NCBI RefSeq assembly: GCF_041734735.1
Contig: NC_134889.1
Span: 250,001-314,000 of the forward strand
Length of the DNA stretch: 64,000 bases
Direction: 5' to 3'
DNA from: Babylonia areolata
Lineage: Eukaryota; Mollusca; Gastropoda; Neogastropoda; Buccinidae
The notes beneath the pieces are model-generated. The model saw only the letters and a list, made by a program, of their open reading frames with translations. It made no database searches and was not told where the DNA came from. The position numbers and the translations under genes are program-made. This document shows, piece after piece, positions 44,485-55,763 of this stretch; the stretch's first letter is position 1; each line of letters begins with the position of its first letter.

Positions 44485-44885
44485 AGACTTAGGTCAGTGA
44501 AGGGCTGAAACATAAGACAAGCAGACAGCTTACAGGTCAGGGTGTCAGGTCAGTGAAGGGCTGAAACATAAGACAAGCAGACAGCTTACAGGTCAGGGTG
44601 TCAGGTCAGTGAAGGGCTGAAACATAAGACAAGCAGACAGCTTACAGGTCAGGGTGTCAGGTCAGTGAAGGGCTGAAACATAAGACAAGCAGACAGCTTA
44701 CAGGTCAGGGTGTCAGGTCAGTGAAGGGCTGAAACATAAGACAAGCAGACAGCTTACAGGTCAGGGTGTTGGGTCAGTGAAGGGCTGAAACATAAGACAA
44801 GCAGACAGCTTACAGGTCAGGGTGTCAGGTCAGTGAAGGGCTGAAACATAAGACAAGCAGACAGCTTACAGGTCAGGGTGTCAGT
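44485..44885. repeat. 56-bp minisatellite, 7 near-identical copies
   Basis: Unit GTCAGTGAAGGGCTGAAACA plus TAAGACAAGCAGACAGCTTACAGGTCAGGGTGTCAG, with a single TTGG variant. It lies about 190 bp downstream of the donor at 45077 and does not contain the exon edge. The uniformity suggests recent expansion. Confidence 0.95.
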
Positions 44886-45077
44886 CACCATTCTTTATCA
44901 CAGCTTCTTCCTACGTGGACTGCATTCATTTTGTTCAACCAAGTCAATGATGCCAATTAAAAGAATACAAAAATAGTGACAACATTTAAATTTCATGCCA
45001 GGCTAGCCTCTTTTCTACTAGGCTTAGCAGTCATGGGGTTAAAGCAGCCAGTGAACAGTTCTCCCTTTGCCACTGAC

Positions 45078-45194
45078 CTGAGCAATGTAGTACTTGTGAC
45101 CTCTGCCCACTTTGGGAAACAGGGGTCGGTTGGGTCGGTGGTCAGCAAATGTCTGGTTGAACAAGGTCTGTTTGCCCATCGATATGATCTTCTC
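45078..45194 (-). CDS. MEGF8: MEGF8 exon: short linker with N-glycosylation site
   Basis: 117 nt, phase 0 at both ends; acceptor TGTGCAG|GAGAAG, donor GCTCAG|GTCAGT. It encodes 39 residues with no cysteine, including an NQT sequon (TLFNQTFADHRPNRPLF), and ends YYIAQ. It continues the cysteine-free segment of the preceding exon. Confidence 0.83.
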
Positions 45195-45249
45195 CTGCAC
45201 ACAACACATACATACATCGTACTGGATGAAAGTATGATGACATAACATC

Positions 45250-45320
45250 ACACACAGACACATACACATGTTCACACACACACACACACACACACAGACA
45301 CACACACACACACACCCTCA
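45250..45320. repeat. (CA)n tract at donor
   Basis: CA microsatellite ending within a few bases of the donor at 45321. Confidence 0.85.
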
Positions 45321-45321
45321 C

Positions 45322-45531
45322 CTTACTCTCCTCGGTCTCGTCAGCCCCCAGGTAAAGTCGTGCCTGGGCAAAGGACAGCCCCAGGTAGAGGCGCAGAGAC
45401 TGGGAGGGGGGTGGGCGGGCGTTGAGGGGGTGCAGGAAGCCCACAAACCTGGCCGTGTAGGTGAACTCGCTCTCTATCTTGGTGGTGGACACGTATCCCA
45501 GGGTCCCACTGGTCATGCGTCTGATCGACAG
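45322..45531 (-). CDS. MEGF8: MEGF8 exon: cysteine-free beta-type segment
   Basis: 210 nt, phase 0 at both ends; acceptor GGCTTCAG|CTGTCG, donor AGTAAG|GTGAGG. The 70 residues lack cysteine and alternate hydrophobic and polar residues (TLGYVSTTKIESEFTYTARF, LRLYLGLSFAQARLYLG), suggesting beta strands between PSI modules. I do not assign it to a named domain; its place in the gene follows from phase and from the exons on either side. Confidence 0.85.
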
Positions 45532-45837
45532 CTGAAGCCAGCACAAGAGAGGCAATGTTAACATCTACCAAGAAAAACACTTACAGATCATGCACACACA
45601 CAGAAAGCATTAAGAAACATTTCAGCTGCAAGCACATTCAGAACACACAGTTCTAAAAAATAAAGTAGCAAATGCAGACCTGCCAGCACTCTTGCATCCT
45701 TCAACACATGGATGTGCATAAATAAGGTTAAAAAAAATCACAAGAAAAGTACAATTACCAAAAAAATCAATTCTCAAATTACCAAAGTAAACAATGTCAA
45801 AACAAAAATGCAACCTTCTTGTTTTAGTGGAAAACTG
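45532..45837. other. intron sequence, nothing recognised
   Basis: AT-rich sequence between the cysteine-free exon and the in-frame array; no array or gene. Confidence 0.45.
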
Positions 45838-46971
45838 AACCTCATCAGAGGACAGGTTCATGACACCTACTTCATCAGAGAACAGGTTCATGAAACCTAC
45901 CTCATCAGGGAAGGAAAGATTCATGACACCTATCTCATCAGAGAACAGGTTCATGAAACTTACCTCATCAGGGAAGGACAGGTTCATGACACCTACCTCA
46001 TCAGGGAAGGACAGAATCATGACACCTACCTCATCAGAGAACAGGTTCATGACACCTACTTCATCAGGGAACAGGTTCATGAAACCTACCTCATCAGGGA
46101 AGGACAGATTCATGACACCTATCTCATCAGAGAACAGGTTCATGAAACTTACCTCATCAGGGAAGGACAGATTCATGACACCTATCTCATCAGAGAACAG
46201 GTTCATGAAACTTACCTCATCAGGGAAGGACATGTTCATGACACCTACCTCATTAGGGAAGGACAGAATCATGACACCTACCTCATCAGAGAACAGGTTC
46301 ATGAAACCTACCTCATCAGGGAACAGGTTCATGACACCTACCTCATTAGGGAACAGGTTCATGAAACCTACCTCATCAGGGAAGGACAGATTCATGACAC
46401 CTATCTCATCAGAGAACAGGTTCATGAAACTTACCTTATCAGGGAAGGACATATTCATGACACCTACCTCATCAGGGAAGGACAGATTCATGACACCTAC
46501 TTCATCAGGGAACAGGTTCATGAAACCTACCTCATCAGGGAAGGACAGATTCATGACACCTATCTCATCAGAGAACAGGTTCATGAAACTTACCTCATCA
46601 GGGAAGGACATGTTCATGACACCTACCTCATTAGGGAAGGACAGAATCATGACACCTACCTCATCAGAGAACAGGTTCATGACACCTACCTCATTAGGGA
46701 AGGACAGGTTCATGAAACCTACCTCATCGGGGAACAGGTTCATGACACCTACCTCATCAGGGAAGGACAGAATCATGACACCTACCTCATCAGAGAACAG
46801 GTTCATGACACCTACCTCATTAGGGAATGGGTTCATGAAACCTACCTCATCAGGGAACAGGTTCATGACACCTACCTCATCAGGGAAGGGCAGAATCATG
46901 ACACCTACCTCATCAGAGAACAGGTTCATGACACCTACCACATTAGGGAAGGACAGAATCATGACACCTAC
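45838..46971 (-). repeat. in-frame 30-36-bp array of exon end plus donor
   Basis: About 35 units. On the minus strand they alternate CCTGATGAG|GTAGGTGTCA and related forms with CTGTTC or CTGTCCTTC between. Every unit is a multiple of three, and the exon frame stays open throughout (repeating FPDEVGVMNL). Several units read GAG|GTAAGT, a stronger donor than the genuine GAG|GTAGGT at 46971; others have lost the GT (GAG|ATAGGT). Either a row of decoy donors or a coding repeat; the sequence alone cannot decide. Confidence 0.92.
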
Positions 46972-47144
46972 CTCATCAGGGAAGGACAGGTTCTTGGGGT
47001 TGCGGTACTTGATCCAGTGCAGGCCTGCAGGGAAGTCCTCCTTCTGGCACTGCAGCAGGGATGTCAGCTGCTGACTCAGCCCCCCCCACCACCCCTCCAA
47101 CCCTGACCGCGTCTGGTTTGCTGCCCGACATGTGCCCTTGGGGT
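46972..47144 (-). CDS. MEGF8: MEGF8 exon: link after PSI, flanked on both sides by exon-edge arrays
   Basis: 173 nt; acceptor GGTTACAG|ACCCC, donor GATGAG|GTAGGT; two bases complete the previous codon and it ends in phase 0. The peptide runs PKGTCRAANQTR to NPKNLSFPDE, with an N-linked glycosylation sequon (NQT). Both edges are copied many times into the neighbouring introns: the first 18 exon bases in the array upstream, and the last bases with the donor in the array downstream. The frame stays open past the donor for over 1 kb, so the true exon end needs RNA evidence. Confidence 0.85.
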
Positions 47145-48366
47145 CTGTAACCCACAAAAACAAACACCACATCTAGGAAATGTGCTCTTGGGGTCTGTAA
47201 CCCACAAAAACAAACACCACATCTAGGAAATGTGCTCTTGGGGTCTGTAACCCACAAAAACAAACACCACATCTAGGACATGTGCCCTTGGGGTCTGTAA
47301 CCCACAAAAACAAACACCACATCTAGGACATGTGCCCTAGGGGTCTGTAACCCACAAAAACAAACACCACATCTAGAACATGTGCCCTTAGGGTCTGAAA
47401 CCCACAAAAACAAACACCACATCTAGAACATGTGCCCTTAGGGTCTGAAACCCACAAAAACAAACACCACATCTAGGACATGTGCCCTTGGGGTCTGTAA
47501 CCCACAAAAACAAACACCACATCTAGGACATGTGCCCTTGGGGTCAGAAACCCACAAAAACAAACACCACATCTAGGACATGTGCCCTTGGGGTCTGTAA
47601 CCCACAAAAACAAACACATCTAGGACATGTGCCCTTGGGGTCTGAAACCCACAAAAACAAACACATCTAGGACATGTGCCCTTGGGGTCTGAAACCCACA
47701 AAAACAAACACCACATCTAGGACATGTGCCCCTGGGGTCTGTAACCCACAAAAACAAACACCACATCTAGGACATGTGCCCTTGGGGTCTGTAACCCACA
47801 AAAACAAACACCACATCTAGGACATGTGCCCTAGGGGTCTGTAACCCACAAAAACAAACACCACATCTAGAACATGTGCCCTTAGGGTCTGAAACCCACA
47901 AAAACAAACACCACATCTAGAACATGTGCCCTTAGGGTCTGAAACCCACAAAAACAAACACCACATCTAGGACATGTGCCCTTGGGGTCTGTAACCCACA
48001 AAAACAAACACCACATCTAGGACATGTGCCCTTGGGGTCAGAAACCCACAAAAACAAACACCACATCTAGGACATGTGCCCTTGGGGTCTGTAACCCACA
48101 AAAACAAACACATCTAGGACATGTGCCCTTGGGGTCTGAAACCCACAAAAACAAACACATCTAGGACATGTGCCCTTGGGGTCTGAAACCCACAAAAACA
48201 AACACCACATCTAGGACATGTGCCCTTGGGGTCTGTAACCCACAAAAACAAACACATCTAGGACATGTACCCTTGGGGTCTGTAACCCACAAAAACAAAC
48301 ACCACATCTAGGACATGTGCCCTTGGGATCTGTAACCCACAAGAACAAACACTACATCTAGGGCAT
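47145..48366 (-). repeat. 50-bp minisatellite copying an exon start, first block
   Basis: About 25 units of 45-50 bp. On the minus strand each has GGTTACAG|ACCCCAAGGG and CACATGTC, the acceptor and 18 exon bases. A ten-unit block of 494 bp (47281-47774) is repeated at 47775 onward with the same order of unit variants. Confidence 0.95.
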
Positions 48367-51300
48367 CTGCTGTCATATTCTTGCTTAATATTTCCAAACC
48401 TACCAGAACCAAAAAATCCGTTACTCGTCGCAACCTGAAATCCATCAACATAAACACTTTTTCTTCTCAAGCTGCTGAAAGCCTTTCCAAAATTTCTTCC
48501 CACATTGACGTCTCTACACATTACAACACTGTCCTCTCTCAACTGCTGGATGAACATTCACCCCCCACTACCCGCATGCTCCCTGATAGACCTTCTGCCC
48601 CATGGTACACACAAGACATTCGACTTGCAAAACGCAAACGTCACCAATTGGAAAGGCGATGGCGATCAACAAAACTGAAAGTTTGAAAATCTTCCAAAAA
48701 CAAATAAAGTCAAACATATGATCTCATCAGTGAAGACAAACTTCTTTTCTTCTCAAGTTCTGGATGCCACATCTCTTTACTCTATCATGTCAAATCTTCT
48801 CGGTACTGCAAACATGACTCCTCTTCCTTCTGCCTACACTTTGAATGTACTCCCTAATGTCTTCTCCTCTTTCTTTTTTGACAAAGTCCAAACTATTCGT
48901 ATCATCTTAGACCAAATGTCTTTCCAACTTGCTCATCCTGATCCTCAATTCAATGGCACTCCTCTCCATTTCTTAATCCATTAACTGAAACAGAAGTCCA
49001 TGAAATCCTGAAAGAAATGACAATAAAATCCTGTGAGCTCGATCCTATACCAGCCTCTGTCTTTTCCCGGTGTGTCTCATAGCTTCTCCCCACAATCACC
49101 AATATTGTCAACTCATCCCTTCTCACTGGAACGTTTCCATCCACTTTCAAAACTGCAATCGTCCAGCCTCTTCTGAAGAAATCCAACCTTGACACAAACA
49201 TTTTGAAAAACTATTAACCAGCTTCTAATCTTCCATTCCTGTCCAAACTCCTTGAAAAAGCTGAAGCAGCTCAACAATCACCTTTGTTTCAACAATCTCA
49301 TCCACTTATTTCAGTCTGCCTATCGTGCTGACCACAGCACCGAAACCACTCTCCTCCACATCCTGAATAACCTACTGCTAGCGTCTGACTCAGGACAGAT
49401 CTCCACTCTCACTCTTTTCGACTTTTCAACCGCCTTTGACGCGATAGACATTCAATCCTTCTTTCCTGTCTTCATTTTACCTTTGGTATCAACGGCACTG
49501 TTCTAAACTGGTTCAAATCTTATCTCACTGATCAATTCCAGTCTGTCATTGTTGATAATTTCCAGTCTGAACCCTTTTAAAACTGAACATGGAGTCCCAC
49601 AGGGATCTGTTTTAGGCCCAGTGCTCTTCACACTGTACATTGCTCCTCTGGCTGAAATTATCAACCACCATAATGTCAGTCATCATTATTATGCTGATGA
49701 CACTCAACTCCAGAAGAGTGATACCGCCAAAAAACTGTCGTCACTCTTGCAAGAAACATCCAGAAACTTCCTGGACATTCATTATTGGACGACTCTAAAT
49801 GAGTTACAATTGAACATGGACAAAACCGAAGCAATGATCATAAGAACTAAACAAAAACTCTCTTCCATCACAATTGACACAAACTTGGCAGTACATCCAT
49901 CCCTCTTTCCAGTTCAGTCAGGAACCTCGGCGTTGTCCTTGACAACACACTGTCCATGCAAAAATTTATCAGTCAGACATGTCAATCCTGCTACTGTCAA
50001 TTGCGGTGCATTAGTTCCATCCAGAAATATCTGTCCATAGACACAACATCTAGACTTGTCGTTTCTCTCATTCTCTCTCGCCTTGACTACTGTAACTCTT
50101 TATTGTCTGGTTTGCCTGCTTCATCCATTCGGTCCCTTCAGCGCATACAAAACTCTGCTGCCCGACTCGTCCTCAGAAAGAAACGATCTGAGCACATCAC
50201 TCCTCTTCTGCAACATCTCTACTGGCTCCCTGTCTCACACAGAATAAAGTACAAGATCAACACTCTATGTTATAAATGTATTCACAAATCAGCCCTTTCC
50301 TATCTCTGTGGCTGCCTTCACCTCTACACTCCATCTCGCTCACTACGATCAGCATCAGATCCACTCTGTTTACACATACCCAGATTCAAACTCTCGACTG
50401 TTGGCCGCTGTTCTTTCTCTGTCTCTGGAGCTTACAATTGGAATGAACTTCCTCTTTCGCTTCGTCAAGTCTCCACACTCAGCTCTTTCAAGTCTGGCCT
50501 TAACCCGGAGAGCGCGATGAGCCACGATCGTGGCTTTCCCGGTGAAGTGCGATGGGCCACGATCGTGGCTCTGTTTACATAAGGTCCAACATCGTACAGC
50601 TATGCTCAGCAGCCTCCCTGCTTGTGTTTGCACAAACTTTGATCGAGTTTACAAGTCCAGATCTTCTTACTTTTGTAAACAATGAGTCACACTGAAGTTG
50701 ACAAAGCTCAGGAAATGAGTGACCTTGTCACCAGTGATGATTCATTTGCTGACAGGGATTCTGGTGAAAACGGCTTTGTTATTTTGACACTTGGGCATGC
50801 TGGCTTGCTTGTTGTTCATTCAGTTTTGTGTCTCCAGCTACAAAAACTGGGGGGTGGGTGATGGGGGTGGAGAGGGGTGGTAAAGTGGGTTAGGCATGGA
50901 TCTATTGCGATTTCTTGACCAAATCAAGATAGAAAACTGGAAATTACTTTGATTTCAAGCATTCTTGCTGCTTTTGAAAGCAACATGAGCTAAAAGAAAA
51001 CATTTATTTCTGTTTTTGCATGTGATTGCATAAAGTATTGTAGATGTGCGTGTGCGTGGCGTCGGTGGGTGTGTCTCAAACAAATAATACAATACTTATA
51101 ATTTCATTGTTTCAGTTATATTCATATCATGATTCTGCAGCCAGAACATTTTTTGTACAGTTTAATTCCAATTTTGAGATTTTGACTCTGTAAATGATGT
51201 GAAAATACCTATAAACATTGTGGTTGACGTTTTTGGAAAACAAGTGTGCAAAATTTGTTAATTATATCCTATGGAATATCTCCAACTACATACAAGGTAC

Positions 51301-51580
51301 AGCCTTTTTCTTACTTTTATCTGATTCTCCATTCACTGTACTTTCCAAAAATATATAGGTTTACCTATTTATTCTTACTGATAAGCATACAAATGCCCCA
51401 AATCAGAGCACAGGTAGCGGAGGCAAACTATCCTTTTGTTTTAAGCATGATTTCTGTATGTATGTTTTATTATATCCAGCACTTTGAGGGTTTGACTGTG
51501 AATGACTGGTGCGAAAACACTTTGATTTGTCTATGCACAAGATTCAGCGCTATATAAATACCATTATTATCATTATTATT
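48367..51580 (+). mobile_element. CR1/L2-type LINE, 5'-truncated, degenerate, with a piggyBac-like insertion
   Basis: Plus-strand pieces of reverse transcriptase: [92 protein letters not shown] and [10 protein letters not shown], then SRLDYCNSLLSGLP and RIQNSAARLVLRKKRSEHIT. Multiple stops and frameshifts. The 3' tail GCGCTATATAAATACCATTA lies at 51549-51568 followed by (ATT)n. It is interrupted after 50503 by another element and sits inside the 50-bp array. Confidence 0.88.
50504..51480 (+). mobile_element. piggyBac-like left end, internally or 3' deleted
   Basis: Directly after TTAA (50500-50503) come two tandem 35-bp units beginning CCCGG and each holding the perfect 14-bp palindrome GCCACGATCGTGGC (50521-50534, 50556-50569). 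An acidic N-terminal reading (MSHTEVDKAQEMSDLVTSDD) starts at 50683. The matching right end was not found; the LINE resumes at about 51480-51520. The right boundary is a guess. Confidence 0.6.
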
Positions 51581-52169
51581 AACCCACAACAACAACAACC
51601 ACACTGAGGACACATGCCCTTGGGGTCTTTAACCCACAGCAACAACAAACATATCTAGGACACGTGCCCTTGGGGTCTGTAATCCACAGCAACAACAAAC
51701 ACATCTTGGACATATGCCCTTGGGGTCTGTAACCTATGACAAACACACCTAGGTTATGTGCTCTTGGGGTCTGTAACCCACAACAACAAACACCACATCG
51801 AGGACACCTGACCTTGGGGTCTATAACCCACAACAACAAACACTACATCGAGGACACCTGACCTTGGGGTCTGTAACCCACAACAACAAACACCACATCG
51901 AGGACACCTGACCTTGGGGTCTGTAACCCACAACAACAAACACTACATCGAGGACGCCTGACCTTGGGGTCTGTAACCCACAACAACAACCCACAGCAAG
52001 GACACATGCTCCTGGGGTCTGTAACCCACAACAACAACCACATCAAGGACACGTGCCCTTGGGGTCTGTAATCCACAACAACAACCACATCGAGGACACG
52101 TGCCCTTTGAGTCTGTAACCCACAACTACAAATACATCTAGGACACGTGCCTTTGGGGTCTGTAACCCA
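51581..52169 (-). repeat. 50-bp minisatellite copying an exon start, second block
   Basis: Twelve or so diverged units (CACCTTGGGGTCTGTAACCC type) continuing the array after the LINE. The GTTACAG|ACCCCAAGG core is kept in most. Confidence 0.92.
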
Positions 52170-52727
52170 TGACGGACACAACAACCGAATGGTTAAAGCG
52201 TTGGACTGTCAATCTGAGGGTCCCCTGTTCGAATCTCGGTGGCGCCTGGTGGGTAAAGGGTGGAGATTTTTCCAATCTCCCAGGTCAACATATGTGCAGA
52301 CCTGCCAGTGCCTGAACCCCCTTCATGTATATATGCACGCAGAGGATCAAATACGTATGTTAAAGATCCTGTAATCCATGTCAGTGTTCGGTGGGTTATG
52401 GAAACAAGAACATACCCAGCATGTACACCCCCGAAAACGGAGTATGGCTGCCTACATGGCGAGGTAAATAAACAAAAAGGTCATACACATAAAATGTTAA
52501 ATGTTACATCAATACATGTTTGTCTGAGTGTATTTTTGTGTGCGTGCCTGAAATCTGATTAAATGACACAGGAAATGGATGATGAGCACCCAATGGCAGC
52601 CATCAGTTGGCTCTACCCAGGTAGGCAGCCTGTTGTGCAAATGACCCCGTGTTTGTAAAGCGCTCAGAGCTTGGTCTCCAACCGAGGATAGGCGCTATAT
52701 AAGTATCCATATTAATCAACCAATCAA
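52170..52727 (+). mobile_element. tRNA-derived SINE with LINE-like 3' tail
   Basis: The head and body match the SINE at 30.5 kb (ACCGAATGGTTAAAGCGTTG, then TGTTCGAATC), but it continues with an extra 200 bp or so and ends GGCGCTATATAAGTATCCAT with ATTAATCA-type repeats. That end resembles the tail of the CR1/L2-type LINE nearby. It is inserted in the 50-bp array. Confidence 0.88.
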
Positions 52728-53320
52728 TAACAACAAACACATCTAGGACACATGCCCTTGGGGTCTGTAACCCACAACAACCACATCTAGGACATGTGCC
52801 CTTGGGGTCTATAAACCCACAACAAACACCACATCTTGGTCATGTGCCCTTGGGGTCTGAACCCACAACAAACACCACATTTTGGTCATGTGCCCTTGAG
52901 GTCTGTAACCCATAACAACAAACACCACATCTAGGTCATGTGCCCTTGGGGTCTGTAACCCACAACAAACACCACATTTTGGTCATGTGCCCTTGGGGTC
53001 TGTAACCCATAACAACAAACACCACATCTAGGTCATGTGCCCTTGGGGTCTGTAACCCACAACAGCAACCACATCTAGGTCATGTGCCCTTGGGGTCTGT
53101 AACCCACAACAGCAACCACATCTAGGTCATGTGCCCTTGGGGTCTGTAACCCACAACAGCAACAAGCACCACATTTGGGACATGTCCCCTTGGGGTCTGT
53201 AGCCAACAACAACCACCACCAACACATTTGGGACATGTGCTCTTGGGGTCTGTAACCCATAACAACCATAACCACATCTAAGCCATGTGCCCTTGGAGTC
53301 TGTAACTACAACAACAAGAA
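52728..53320 (-). repeat. 50-bp minisatellite copying an exon start, third block
   Basis: About 12 units (CATGTGCCCTTGGGGTCTGT plus AACCCACAACA...), the far end of the array. It then meets a (CA)n tract (53326-53387) at the donor of the next exon, so this array fills the intron. Confidence 0.92.
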
Positions 53321-53342
53321 AAACCACACACACACACACAAA

Positions 53343-53389
<47 letters not shown>

Positions 53390-53391
53390 AC
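53321..53391. repeat. (CA)n tract at donor
   Basis: CA microsatellite directly next to the donor at 53391. Confidence 0.9.
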
Positions 53392-53587
53392 CTGATCGTG
53401 TCTGGCAGGTGGCCTCCTTAACACACCAGCTGCACTGCTGACTGTGGATGCGTTGTTGGCGTGGGGCGGATGTGAGAGTCAGATTGGCGCCACGCCCATG
53501 GCTGACGCAGGCCCCACAGGTGTGCAGCGCCGGACAGATACCTGGACAGCGGTCTGGGGAGTCCTGCACATCCCCCTTGGTGCACAG
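53392..53587 (-). CDS. MEGF8: MEGF8 exon: PSI-type cysteine-rich module
   Basis: 196 nt, phase 0 in and one base over at the end; acceptor TCCACAG|CTGTGC, donor GATCAG|GTCAGT. The peptide includes CPALHTCGACVSHGRG and then QQCSWCVKEATCQTR, the C-x2-C spacing seen in PSI modules. The last base G joins AC of the next exon to give Asp. The donor abuts a (CA)n tract; the acceptor abuts a 29-36 bp minisatellite. Confidence 0.9.
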
Positions 53588-53594
53588 CTGTGGA

Positions 53595-54475
53595 CACACC
53601 ACCACTCCCCTCTGACATCACCACACACCACCACTCCCCTCTGACATCACCACAAACCACCACTCCCCTCTCACATCACCACACACCACCACTCCCCTCT
53701 CACACCACACACCACCACTCCCCTCTCACACCACACACCACCACTCCCCTCTCACATCACCTCACACCACCACCACCCTCTGACATCACCACACACCACC
53801 ACTCCCCTTCACATCACCACACACCACCACTCCCCTTCACATCACCACACACCACCACTCCCCTCTGACATCACCACACACCACCATTCCCCTCTGACAT
53901 CACCACATCAGCACACACCACCATTCCCCTCTGACATCACCACATCAGCACACACCACCATTCCCCTCTGACATCACCACATCAGCACACACCACCACTC
54001 CCCTCTGACATCACCACACACCACCACTCCCCTCTGACATCACCACATCACCACACACCACCATTCCCCTCTGACATCACCACATCAGCACACACCACCA
54101 CTCCCCTCTGACATCACCACACACCACCACTCCCCTCTGACATCACCACACACCACCACTCCCCTCTGACATCACCACATCAGCACACACCACCACTCCC
54201 CTCTGACATCACCACATCACCACACACCACCACTCCCCTCTCACATCACCACACACCACCACTCCCCTCTCACATCACCACATCACCACACACCACCATT
54301 CCCCTCTCACATCACCACATCAGCACACACCACCACTCCCCTCTCACATCACCACACACCACCACTCCCCTCTGACATCACCACATCACCACACACCACC
54401 ACTCCCCTCTCACATCACCACACACCACCACTCCCCTCTCACATCACCACACACCACCACTCCCCTCTGACACTC
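53595..54475. repeat. 29-45-bp minisatellite (CACCACTCCCCTCTGACATC)
   Basis: About 28 units of ACACACCACCACTCCCCTCT plus GACATCACC, with an ACATCAGC insertion in alternate stretches. It starts 8 bp from the acceptor at 53588; exon bases are not repeated. Confidence 0.93.
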
Positions 54476-54725
54476 CTTCCCTGTAACAGAATCTTAATCA
54501 ATGACACATGATGTTCATTCACAACACAACACCACCACTCCTCTGCTGCAATAACAGCACCAGTTGTCCACACCTCTCCTTCTCCCTCCCTCTCACAGAA
54601 TCTTAATCAAATCTTAAGTTTGTCGAGACTTTCTCCTTGTAGTCTGTTTACTTCACAATACAAAATACTGATAATAAGAAAAGAAAAGCATGTTAAGGCA
54701 GATGAGAAAGAGAAAAATTGCTGAC
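54476..54725. other. intron sequence, nothing recognised
   Basis: Contains two AGAATCTTAATCAA segments about 120 bp apart. No gene. Confidence 0.4.
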
Positions 54726-54863
54726 CTCAGCATGGGAGCGATGCACACAGCACACTCCCTCCAACAAGGAGCCGTTGTTGCAGAAGACACACTCTGGGTC
54801 ATCTAGACACAGCATCCGTATCCTGTAGCGCTCACAGTGGTCCTCTTCCCTCTGCCTCTCCCC
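54726..54863 (-). CDS. MEGF8: MEGF8 exon: first PSI-type module
   Basis: 138 nt, phase 0 at both ends; acceptor TTTCAG|GGGGAG, donor GCTGAG|GTCAG. The cysteine pattern (CERYRIRMLCLDDPECVFC followed by CC near the end) fits a PSI (plexin-semaphorin-integrin) module. It joins the kelch exon at 62.2 kb across an intron that carries the LINE and DIRS insertions. Confidence 0.88.
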
Positions 54864-54869
54864 CTGAAA

Positions 54870-55010
54870 CATCAACACTTTAACATCAACAACACTTCAG
54901 CATCAACATTTGACATCAACAACACTTCAACATCAACATTTCAACATCAATAACACTTCAACTTCAACACTTCACCATCAACAACACTTAAACTTCAACA
55001 TCAACAACAC
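54870..55010. repeat. AACATCAACAACACTTC simple array, left part
   Basis: Short-unit array beginning at the acceptor of the exon at 54863. The same array continues at 61765-61880, so everything between was inserted into it. Confidence 0.88.
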
Positions 55011-55763
55011 TTTCCCTCTTTCCAGTTCAGTCAAGAACCTTGGCATTGTCCTTGACAACACACTGTCCATGCAAAAATTTATCAGTCAGACATGTCAATC
55101 CTGCTACTGTCAATTGCGGTGCATTAGTTCCATCCAGAAATATCTGTCCATTGACGCAACATCTAGACTTGTCATTTCTCTCATTCTCTCTCGCCTTGAC
55201 TACTGTAACTAATTCTCTATTGTCTGGTTTTCCTGCTTCATTGATTCAGTCCCTTCAGCGCATACAGAACTCTGCTGCCCGACTCGTCCTCAGAAAGAAA
55301 AGATCTGAGCACATCACTCCTCTTCTGCAGCATCTCCACAGGCTCCCTGTCTCACACAGAATAAAGTACAAGATCAGCACTCTATGTTATAAATGTATTC
55401 ACAAATCTGCCCCTTCCTATCTCTGTGGCTGCCTTCACATCTACACTCCATCTCACTTACTACAATCAGCTTCGGATCCACTCTGTTTACGCATACCCAG
55501 ATTCAAACACTCGACTGTTGGCCGCCGTTCTTTCTCTGTCTCTGGATCTTGCAATTGGAATGAACTTCCTCTTTCGCTTCGTCAAGTCTCCACACTCAGT
55601 TCTTTCAAGTCTGGCCTTAAAACCCACCTCTTCCCAAAATAGCCTCCCTTCCCTGCCTCTTCCTTGTCTTCAGTTTCTCCAGTTTTAGAATTTTGCATGC
55701 GTGTGAATTATTCCTGCGTAAGAGCTTTGATTTGTCTCTGCACAAGATTCAGCGCTATATAAA
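55011..55763 (+). mobile_element. CR1/L2-type LINE, second copy, left part
   Basis: Very similar to 49905-50503 (SRLDYCN, RIQNSAARLVLRKKRSEHIT, KYKISTLCYKCIHKSAPSYL, LPLSLRQVSTLSSFKSGLKT). It keeps the LINE 3' region missing from the first copy, up to GCGCTATATAAA at 55763. Strongly 5'-truncated, with a frame break at about 55210. The remaining tail is at 61738-61764. Confidence 0.88.

Noticed and set aside
45712-47106. Plus-strand 400-464-codon ORFs over the in-frame array
   Set aside because: Antisense to the MEGF8 exon and its array; a mirror of the three-base periodicity of the units.
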